DNA of 20,472 bases, taken from assembly GCA_037176905.1 (NCBI GenBank), contig JBBBWG010011680.1:1-20472 (forward strand). The letters are read 5' to 3'. This DNA comes from Azolla pinnata (taxonomy: Eukaryota > Streptophyta > Polypodiopsida > Salviniales > Salviniaceae). Position 1 is the first letter of the stretch. The number at the start of each line of letters is the position of its first letter. Positions 1 to 7,600 of the stretch are shown in pieces. Made by a program: the position numbers and the translations under genes. The notes beneath the pieces are model-generated. The model saw only the letters and a list, made by a program, of their open reading frames with translations. It did no database searches and was not told the origin of the DNA.

Positions 1-307
1 ACCGCGAGAAAACGTTTTACGGCGGGTTGCCGTAAAACGGTCGTAACTTCCTGTGGGTTACTCCAAAATCAGTTCCGAATGTCTGGTTCTCTTCCTGACG
101 TCGAGACGAACACAATGATGTGTCGTACGGCAGAAGACATCGTCGAAAAACTCTCAGTATACAAAGTCTTTGCACGCCGGTTGGAAGTTACGGATGGTCG
201 TAACTGTGTCGAATCTTCTCTATACCGCACGTACTTGAAGTCCACATGGAGTAGAATACAGCAGGAAGTCAGCAGCAACAGATGACGGCCTGAAGCGGAC
301 GAACCGC
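1..307 (-). mobile_element. Start of internal region of a Ty1/copia-like element (partial)
   Basis: This stretch lies immediately inside the primer-binding site at 308-319 when read on the minus strand, so it should be the leader and gag start of a copia-type retroelement running off the left edge of the window. I could not recognise a gag protein in any frame. Short ORFs exist on both strands but show no zinc knuckle or other retroelement motif. The assignment rests only on position next to the primer-binding site and LTR. The element is probably degenerate, or its gag begins beyond the window edge. Confidence 0.4.
13..39. repeat. Perfect hairpin, 11-bp stem with 5-base loop
   Basis: Bases 13-23 and 29-39 are exact reverse complements around the loop GGGTT. 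The core TTACGGC...GCCGTAA recurs in another perfect hairpin at 20371-20391. It lies in putative element internal DNA. The function is unknown. Confidence 0.6.
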
Positions 308-319
308 GCTCTGATACCA
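308..319 (-). other. Copia-type primer-binding site (initiator Met tRNA)
   Basis: Read on the minus strand this is TGGTATCAGAGC, the canonical primer-binding site of plant Ty1/copia elements, complementary to the 3' end of initiator Met tRNA. It fixes the element's orientation: internal region to the left, LTR to the right. A second near-copy, ending GAGA instead of GAGC, lies at 342-353. Confidence 0.75.
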
Positions 320-341
320 AATATTGTAACAGGCCGTGTCG

Positions 342-353
342 TCTCTGATACCA
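342..353 (-). other. Second primer-binding-site copy (11 of 12 bases)
   Basis: The minus strand reads TGGTATCAGAGA, differing from the first site at the last base. It is preceded by CAACATT; the other copy is preceded by CAATATT. The 34-base offset points to a short tandem duplication at the LTR/internal junction. It is unclear which copy is the original. Confidence 0.6.
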
Positions 354-446
354 AATGTTGGAGACGAAGGTCGTCAGGCGGAACAAGCGCTGGCTCCCAA
401 CAATATGGTGGAAGCGTCAAGATGTGGGTTGATGCTGAGAGAAGAT

Positions 447-499
447 CAGATCTAAAGGAGGAGACTTCAGATCTGAAGGAGGAGACTTAAGATCTGAAG
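447..499. repeat. 21-base tandem repeat, two copies plus a partial third
   Basis: Units at 447-467 and 468-488 differ by one base. Each has the form CAGATCT(A/G)AAGGAGGAGACTT. A partial third unit begins at 489 (AAGATCTGAAG). The repeat lies in the R/U5-like part of the putative LTR. Confidence 0.8.
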
Positions 500-616
500 C
501 AATCAGAGGTGGCGGCCAAAGACACGAGAGAGTTGAAGAGAGAGATTGGCACAAAATGGAACTTTACCATTAACTGAAGTTGGAGCAACCAACTTTGGAC
601 GACCATACAAGCCTAG

Positions 617-624
617 TATTTATA
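617..624 (-). promoter_or_regulatory. TATA box of the LTR promoter
   Basis: The minus strand reads TATAAATA after a GGGGG tract. It sits upstream, on that strand, of a CT-rich leader-like stretch, as in plant copia LTRs. The plus strand of the same site is TATTTATA, so orientation is inferred from the nearby primer-binding sites. Confidence 0.5.
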
Positions 625-726
625 CCCCCAGACTAGGGCTCACGCCATTCTGGCATATCACAAATATGGCCCGTCCACTTATGGACAGTGTGAACACGAC
701 CATTAGATGCCCGTATTCGACATAGC

Positions 727-811
727 ATGTATGCATGACATGTGTGCATGCATAACTAGCGTACATGCATGACATGTATGCATGAATAACTAGCATGCAT
801 GCATGCATAGC
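727..811. repeat. 34-base tandem repeat rich in CATG palindromes
   Basis: Two units (727-760 and 761-794) share ATGCATGACATGT and end in ATAACTAGC. A shortened third unit follows (795-811), consisting of ATGC repeats and TAGC. If the LTR assignment is right the repeats sit in U3, where enhancer-like repeats are common. They also contain the RY core CATGCATG known from plant B3-factor binding sites, but this may be chance in a CATG-rich repeat. Confidence 0.7.
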
Positions 812-869
812 TTCTCGGGAATTCATAAGATCTCTTGAATCTAAAACAATCAAGCCATTGTTGTTGCTC

Positions 870-2544
870 TCATTCATTCATTCTTTCTTTTAATCTTTTC
901 CTCTCTTCGTCTAGGACCCTAGTAGTCATCACTCGACTTACACGAAGATCTGGCGCCGTACGACACGACAACGTACCAAACGCCCTGCCCCAATTGGAGC
1001 ATGTGGAGGAAGAATGGCCGGAACGGCCTAAGAAACGACCATGACATCTAACTCTAGACGAGGCGAGACGAATTATGATCCCAATCATATAGTTCTCACT
1101 AGCCGGATCCCCCGAATGCACAGAGCTACGAACTGGTCTCGTTGAGGGAACAGAACCAGCTGTAGCAGAAGTCGTAGTCGATACTGCACCAAAGGATCTA
1201 CGTGCTGGTTCCGACCCAACTGTACAAGTGGACGTCATATAGCCAGAAGGACCCGAAGTGGCGGCAGGAGTCGAGGAGACAAAAACCCATATACCGATGT
1301 GGGATATCAAGGAACGAATTTCGATCGTTCATTAGATTTGGGACGTTGATATGCCACAAATCGAAGAAGGTGGGACAAAGGCCGATCTGGACAAATCGAA
1401 GAGGAGAATGCTATCTATCGGAACCCGCTCCATCAGTGCAACTGGCGAAGTCGCCCAATGTGCGGTGAGAGAAGAAGAAATCGATATGCAGGCTGATCGC
1501 ACGACTGGACCTCACGCTAACAGTGGGTGCCACAGAGGATGAAGGAAGGCTAGGGAGTACGGCTGATGTACATACAACAATTATACATAGTGCAGAAGAA
1601 AGCACAATTTTGGCCGAAGAGACGGAGAATGTACAAAATGTGGCAGTGGACCTACTTGTACAAAGTATGGATGCGGTGCAACCAACGACTGAAGGCATTG
1701 AGCCTATCGTGGAGATGATTGTAGCACCGACAGTTGAGGCAAACAAGGCAAACCATCCACTTCCACGCCTCCAAACAGAACCGCTATGGATGGTAGAACC
1801 GGTGGTTGTTAAAAGAGATGATTCACCACAAGTGAACCTCAATCAAGCCGACACTATACCTATCAGTCTGGCGTCTTTTACAACTAGTATGACGGCGTCT
1901 TTTACAACCCGTAAGATTTCGAGTAATTCAAAACTCAATTAGCTGAAGCCCAAACAGACGTCAAGTCATTAAAACGACGACTTGGCGGGGCCAAGCAAGA
2001 CAGAAGAGGTGGAATCCAAAGCATGGAAAGCATAAGATGCTCTTTATAATCTCCAGGATGAAAAATAACGGATCCAGGCCCGTCTTACAATGGACATAGA
2101 GAGTATGGTGATAGAAAATAGCCGACTTATGAAAGACGTGGAAAAGCTAACCGTGAAAGCCTCGACACTACAAACGGAAAAGGAAAAGGCAACGAATCAC
2201 GCGCTTGCTTTCCAGAACGAGCTGGGTCCATTCAAAACAAAACTCATGGTATCGTTGAAAGCAGCCACAAGAAAATCTAGGACCAGGAATACGGAGCTAC
2301 AGAGGGAAATTGATTGACTCATGGATGAGCTTGGGAAGAAGACGTACCTCGCTCATACCAACTTACGAAAGATAGTTGAGAAATTCCGAATGCAAACTAC
2401 GGTCAAAATTCAAGTTGCTATGGCGAACACATGGAATGGGTCGAACAAACTGCCGAACTGCAAGTAATTCGAGCAGACATAACCAACCGGGAACTTCAGG
2501 GACTGGGCTTTTGGAAGCTGAACAAGGCTAACTACGAAGTCTGA
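870..2544 (+). pseudogene. Decayed ORF for a coiled-coil-rich protein, probably from a transposable element
   Basis: A coherent protein signal runs through several frames. Frame 1 (to about 1540) is broken by stops at 1042, 1090, 1240 and 1333. It shifts to frame 2 (about 1515-1940, open for 139 codons), to frame 1 again (1936-2008, QLAEAQTDVKSLKRRL), to frame 2 (2009-about 2420, stops near 2033 and 2066 and in the QREID*LMDEL stretch near 2316), then to frame 1, ending at TGA 2542-2544 (GEHMEWVEQTAELQ onward). The middle is acidic and Val/Glu/Pro-rich. The C-terminal 180 or so residues are charged heptad-like sequence, such as MVIENSRLMKDVEKL and TLQTEKEKATNHALAF. No zinc knuckle, protease, reverse transcriptase or transposase motif is visible. 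Position beside a retroelement suggests a gag-like or accessory TE protein; a captured or ordinary coiled-coil gene is the alternative. The 5' limit is uncertain. Confidence 0.5.
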
Positions 2545-2617
2545 GTACGAGTATGAGTCTTGCATTCTGTGTTCAATTGATCCTTTGTTTGACCTGATTC
2601 TTAATTCTTCGATCTAA

Positions 2618-2790
2618 AAGGCTAACATAACCTAGTAATTGAAAGAGTAAATTTTGATCATTTTTAAATTGAGTTTGAGGGAAAAACATATGCTGCAACT
2701 ACTCAGTCATGTTGAAGAAGTGACCTTAACACTCCTGAAGAGTACTTTGTATATGGCTTGGACTAACAAATTTGAAACCTCCCAAATTGC
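2618..2790 (+). repeat. Diverged duplicated segment, copy 1 (decayed coding sequence)
   Basis: This segment matches 3110-3240 over most of its length, starting near AACCTAGTAATTGAAAG and including TGGACTAACAAAT. In the frame that is open in copy 2 it reads NLVIERVNFDHF, a stop, IEFEGKTYAATTQS and another stop, so it is a broken copy. It also holds about 50 bases (near 2708-2757) that are absent from copy 2. Confidence 0.55.
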
Positions 2791-3109
2791 TGAGGAGAAA
2801 GAAAACACTAAGAAACCAAAAAGAAAGAAAAGAAAATTGTTGAGGAGCAACCTCCCAAATTTTTTGTTTTTATTTCCACAATAAGTTTGCACCTCACTCA
2901 AGTTCACACTTAATTTTGTGGATCAATATGCAAACATAAGGGAGGATTTATTGTATTTGTATATACTTAGAAGTGCAATGTTTATCTTTATGGTGTTGTT
3001 ATATTTCTTATCTATCTTGTGTTTCATTTATATGTTAGAAGAATCATTATAATAGAAGTTTCAATTGTTAACTTTGTGGTCTATAATGAAGATGCAATGT
3101 GCTCAATAA
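2791..3109. other. Spacer between duplicated segments
   Basis: AT-rich DNA with an A-rich purine run near 2800-2845. CCTCCCAAAT occurs twice (near 2778 and 2850). I see no gene. Confidence 0.5.
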
Positions 3110-3298
3110 CTCCTGTATAACCTAATAATTGAAAGTGTCAATTTTGATTATTTTTCAATTGAGTTTGAGGATAAAACATACGCCACAGCTACTTGGTCAC
3201 TTGGACTAACAAATCCGAAACCACCAGCACATGGTTCTTTCACTGGAATTACCTTGCTCGATGTTCTCAATCTTGCAAAGGTGAATCCAAAGATGTAA
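3110..3298 (+). pseudogene. Diverged duplicated segment, copy 2, with a 62-codon open stretch
   Basis: This frame is open from 3110 to the TAA at 3296-3298 and has no ATG near its start. It reads NLIIESVNFDYFSIEFEDKT, then Y-A-T-A-T-W and on to LLDVLNLAKVNPKM. The peptide NL(I/V)IE.VNFD.F.IEFE.KTYA is shared with copy 1 at 2628 onward, so the ancestral sequence was probably coding. I do not recognise the family. It is likely a fragment of a lost gene or repeat element. Confidence 0.4.
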
Positions 3299-3739
3299 AG
3301 GAAGTTCAATTGGAGGATCAAAGAGATGAGGCATTAACATCATTTCCAATTTCCTAACTCGTGAGGTTGTCGGAAGTCAATCTAAACATTTAGGTACAAG
3401 CATGACAGGGACATGTTTTGACAATTGCAACCAGCATTGTGACCTTCCCTTGTTACACTTTGTTTTCTTTTACATAGCATCCATCCCCGTTGGCCCCCCT
3501 CTTTGTTTCGTTTATTGGTCACCTCCCATGTCCACATATATGTGTAACACTCTTCTACTCTAAGGTGTTGCCTTGGAGAATAGCCTTGGGGTATGAGAGG
3601 TTTCAGAAGAGCTCTCCAAACAGACAATGATCAAAATAGATATTTGGATGCATTGCCCAACATGAGATGCATAAAGAGGCCGATATTAAGAACAACTCGG
3701 ATCTCTAACTTGTTGACTATACACTTACTGTGAAACTAA
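3299..3739. other. Intergenic DNA, nothing recognised
   Basis: No convincing gene, repeat or RNA is visible here. A minus-strand open stretch of about 80 codons (3382-3627) shows no domain, no supporting context and no partner exon, so I do not call it. Confidence 0.5.
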
Positions 3740-3755
3740 GTGGGCCACGGCCCAC
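3740..3755. promoter_or_regulatory. Palindromic site-II-like (TCP) motif upstream of CDKD
   Basis: GTGGGCC and GGCCCAC form a perfect inverted pair separated by AC. TGGGC(C/T) is the plant site-II element bound by TCP factors, known from promoters of proliferation-linked genes. Another TGGGCT lies at 3889-3894. The sites are about 0.8-0.9 kb before the CDKD start codon. Function here is inferred from the motif and from the gene being a cell-cycle kinase; such short motifs also occur by chance. Confidence 0.3.
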
Positions 3756-3962
3756 ACCTAATTCCTTCCTTTAACGCCCTCTATTTCTGGCGTGTATCTC
3801 TCATGCTTCTTAATTTGACGTGAGCCCTCTAACTTTATTGAGAACGTAGAGCTCCCATGCTCTCCTATTCAGGAGCGGGGACTAGAGATGGGCTCATACC
3901 AAAATAACTTCTATCCATTAGGATACAGATACACCTGTATTGTTAAGGGAGGCGTGTGTCTG

Positions 3963-3990
3963 TGAGAGAGAGAGAGTGTGTGTGTGTGTG
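3963..3990. repeat. (GA)n(GT)n compound microsatellite
   Basis: A short GA run is followed directly by a GT run, in the upstream region of the CDKD gene. Confidence 0.85.
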
Positions 3991-4180
3991 GGATCATCAC
4001 AACCAGTATTAATATAATCTTTCTATTATCTTTTTCTCTGCCTCTATCTGCGTGTTTCTTTGGGGTTCTACTGTACTGCTGAATAGATCGACGACGTTCT
4101 TCAACAACACTAATTCCAGCGACTGTGCCAACCAACCTCAGACTCTACCAAGAGAAACATGCTGCACCATGCCACTTTGT

Positions 4181-4412
4181 GTGTATGCATGCATGCATGC
4201 AAGGATGAATGAATGAGTGAATGTATGTAGTGCAATGATGAATGAATGAATGAGTGTAGTGCAATGATGCATGCATGCATGCAAGGATGAATGACTGAAT
4301 GAATGTAGTGCAATGATGCATGCATGCATGCAAGGATGAATGAATGAATGTATGTATGTGGTACTGCATGCATGTATGTATGCGTGCAGTGTATGCATGC
4401 ATGCATGTGTGT
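4181..4412. repeat. CATG/GAATG minisatellite upstream of CDKD
   Basis: Blocks of (GCAT)n alternate with (GAAT)n-like stretches and a recurring GTAGTGCAATGAT. At least three longer units start with GCATGCATGCATGCAAGGAT (near 4188, 4268 and 4317), with one shortened unit between the first two. The RY-type core CATGCATG is present many times. The repeat ends about 245 bases before the CDKD ATG, so it lies in the proximal promoter or at the transcript start. Long minus-strand open frames here encode only His/Ile/Cys-rich repeat peptide and are not genes. Confidence 0.85.
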
Positions 4413-4578
4413 TGTGCTGTCTGTGTAGAAGAAGGGAGGTCGGTCCATGGCTGCACTCTGCGATTTGGTGTCCGTTTGAACGACATTGCCCCTGCTCCTG
4501 TTTGAAATCCCATCATCCTCTGCTCCTCTCCCACGACGCGCACTCACGCAGAGAAAGACCGAGGGAGCAGCAGCTCCG

Positions 4579-4623
4579 ATGATACCCCACAACTTAGCAT
4601 GCTGTTGGACTCTTCGCTCATGA
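4579..4623 (+). CDS. Upstream ORF of 14 codons in the probable CDKD leader
   Basis: ATG at 4579 opens a 14-residue frame (MIPHNLACCWTLRS) ending in TGA at 4621-4623, 34 bases before the CDKD start. A further ATG at 4599, in frame with another at 4620, lies out of frame with CDKD and runs past its start codon through exon 1; after splicing it meets a stop early in exon 2. Whether these are in the mRNA depends on the transcription start, which I cannot see. Such upstream frames usually lower translation of the main ORF. Confidence 0.3.
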   Translation: MIPHNLACCWTLRS

Positions 4624-4657
4624 CCCTTCCCTCGACATCTTCTTCCATCCGCACAAC

Positions 4658-7600
4658 ATGGACGACTCTTCTTCCACGATCACCACCACTACCTCAGGTG
4701 TTGAGCGTTATAAGAAGGGGAAAACACTCGGAGAGGGTACCTATGGCGTTGTCTATAAAGCCCTCGATTCCCAGGTAAGCCTCTCCATCGATGTTTTCGA
4801 CTCGCTCTCCCTCCCTCATCTTTGAAATGATCGTGATAATTAGGTCAATTTGGGCGATTCCGGTTTATTTATGCGTAGAAACTCTGCAGAGCTTCTATTG
4901 TTTTTCATAACCTTCCCTATGCCAACGACTTGTTGCGAAAATTTCCTTATTTAGGTTATGATTGTAGCATAGACCTTTCATTCTCGTTTTTGTTTAGCAA
5001 AGCTGTTGACTATATAATAGTGTGACGACTTATTGTATCATGGAGATAGTGTTTATGTTGGCAATCCGATGCAATTCTTAGCAGTTTTTGAACTTTCATA
5101 ATACAACTCATATCATAGGAAATAAAGAAGCCAGCTTGCAGTGTTAAGAACAAGAGGAGAAAAACATGGAAGTGCTTTTGTTAAAGCCATAATCATCCCA
5201 TTCCTTTGTCAATACCTCTTTTTGAAACAAGCTGAGCTGTAAATTTATGTGCTAAAATCATGGAGTATTGTTGCCCCATGTTTGAATAGAGTAAGATAAG
5301 CTAACGTGAACCTGAAAGACAGAGGAGAGACATGTAAAAATTTCAAAGCGGCGATGATATTCAAAGATATTTAGAATGCTGTATAAATCACCAGAGAAAT
5401 GTCTAGTCCAGGTCAAAGCTCAAATATGAACCATTCTTGGATGCAGTCAGTGATTTCTGTTAATGTTGTCGATGTCATGGGTGATGAAATAATTGGGTTG
5501 TGACTAAGTACATGGCAACCAGACATGTATACCTGAGTGGTAGGATTGTTGTTCAGGAATAAAGGTGATTTTGTGGATGAGATTATGTGCAGGCTTCAAT
5601 TGAGTATATGTATGCGAAATTATATTGTTTCCTTGATATCTAAATGTCCTTTCACCTACTGTCGAGAACGATGGTAGTGCTACTCAGATGAATACAATAC
5701 GATTGGCATGGTGATGATCTGTATCATTGAATTGTAGTTACAATTAGCAGTGCTAAATGATAGAAAACAGAGTGTCAGATGAGGTCTTAATGATAATTAT
5801 TGATCTGTGGAAGACTAGAATCAAGAGGTAAAAGATGTTGGCTTAATGCTGGGGTGTAAGGAAGCTGATGCAGAGAGCTGTCAGCTACCTTGCAATGTGG
5901 GATCAGGCTTTACTATTATATATTGGGATAGGTTGGGAAAGTGGCCGATAATTAAATATTCCTGGCATTATGACAGTGGAATACTCTTCCTTCTGCAGTT
6001 TATGTTCCAGTACATGTGAAAGCTTTGGTGTGTTGTGGAGTTCTACAGGCCACTGGGTTTTAACGCTCAAGTTTCTTGAAATGATGCATAGACTGTGTTA
6101 ATAGTAAAGTTTTCATGCTTCTGTTTGTGTTTGCCTTTGTAGTTTTATATGGACAGCAAAAAGGATTGATCATGGTGGGCAATGATCCCCATGATCTAGA
6201 GATGATACGTCAATGTGTGCTGTACATGTTGGTACCTTGTAGTATTTGTTGTCATTGACACTCCATAGCTCATTCTATGGTATCTCCTCTATACTTGGTT
6301 ACTGGGGGTGTGTGCCATACGAGAGGTCAATGATGTATGATATATGTGACATCAAGCTTGCTAATATAATGGCTGATTCCCAATGCCTTGGCTCTGCACC
6401 AGGAGTTGGACCAATTGTCCTTGTTCAACCCCCTGCTTCCTGTACGGAGTTATATATCTGATGGGTGTGCTTATAAGCTGTGAACCTGCGCACTTAATTC
6501 TCCTTTGTTTATCTTGCGCTCACATAATTAAAGTGCAGAATGTTTGTCCTGTTTCCATGCCTAGCTGATGGGATGAAACTCTGAGTTGCATTATTGCTTT
6601 ATGATTCTTTGTACCTCATTGTTTATATGAATTCATTTTCTAATAGGTTCATGAAATCATCATTGTAGTAGATCATCTACAGAGGAAGAGGCCATCTTGA
6701 TGGTATCCAAGTCTTTTGTAAATGGAGTAGCGATGGATAACCTGGGCAGATAACTCCTTCCTTTGTTGAAGTTTATAATGTCTGTCTTATTTATTGAAAG
6801 AGTGTTTGTAACATCATACACGTGTTTTCTAGTTCATTCAGTGCTTAACCCTATTGTTTTGCTGACCATTTTGATCATGTGGTTACTGTTATTATCTCAT
6901 CTGCATCCTCTAATGATTAGTGCATCAAGGTTAAAGCCATATAAAATATGCAATGAAGGCCTAGTAGAAGATGATTATCACTTCCTCTCTACTTGCTCCA
7001 CATATAGGCTGATTCGTGAAAGTTTTGATGACATACTAAGAGATGATATCTTGAGTACTCTACTTAAAGCACCGTCTAGAAGATTGAGCACATATGTGCG
7101 AACTTTGTTCTCACATAGAGAATTTTTACTCCAAGATATGGACATCCCTTCTTAGGTAGGAGACACCTATCAAAAACTATGTAACCTAGTTCCCATTGGT
7201 CAAAATTGGCCTCTTTGTGGACGTTAAAACTTTGTATTTTATTCTATTCTATATTTGCTAAAGGAACTTAAAGGAACGTTTGAGAGGAGAGAGAACTTCT
7301 TGCTTTCGTTTTTTTCTGCATGCTAGTGTGCTTCATGCTAAAAGAGCTGAAAGGAACATTTGACAGGAGAGAGAACCCCTTGCTTTTGTTTTTTCTAGAC
7401 AAACCGTACTGTTGCTGTGAAGAAGATTCGTCTTGGGAAGTACAAAGAAGGTGTACATGTGACTGCATTAAGGGAGATTAAACTACTTAGAGAGTTGAAA
7501 GATCCTAACATCATTGAGATGATAGACGTTTATCCTCATAAACGCAACTTGCATCTTGTGTTCGAATTTATGGAAAGTGATTTGGAAGCAGTAATACGGG

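Larger units (their letters stand above)
354..846 (-). mobile_element. Probable Ty1/copia LTR, minus orientation (boundaries approximate)
   Basis: On the minus strand this region has the order expected of an LTR. First comes a U3-like part with 34-base tandem repeats (727-811), then a TATA box (617-624). A CT-rich R/U5-like stretch around 520-550 follows, and then an end reading ...CCAACA directly before a primer-binding site. A plausible left terminus TGTTTTAG on the minus strand lies near 846, which would give TGTT...AACA ends and about 490 bases. No second LTR is in the window, so the borders are not verified and no target-site duplication can be checked. Confidence 0.5.
4775..7398 (+). 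other. CDKD intron 1 (2624 bases)
   Basis: Donor CAG|GTAAGC and acceptor TTTTTTCTAG join residues Gln39 and Thr40 in phase 0. Its first 2.1 kb is ordinary AT-rich intron DNA with no gene that I can see. The last 0.5 kb holds a LINE-like coding remnant (6895-7155) and an 80-base tandem duplication that includes the acceptor region (7257-7398). Confidence 0.88.

Noticed and set aside
951..959. TGGCGCCGT as a gypsy-type primer-binding site before the decayed ORF
   Set aside because: Only nine bases match the usual tRNA-Asp-type site and the following bases diverge. No LTR end sits directly before it.
3382..3627. 81-codon minus-strand open frame
   Set aside because: No recognisable domain, no linked exon and no coding-like neighbour. 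The length is compatible with chance.
4110..4592. Long minus-strand open frames rich in His, Ile, Ser and Cys
   Set aside because: They are translations of the CATG/GAATG minisatellite and contain no domain. The CDKD promoter and leader occupy the other strand.
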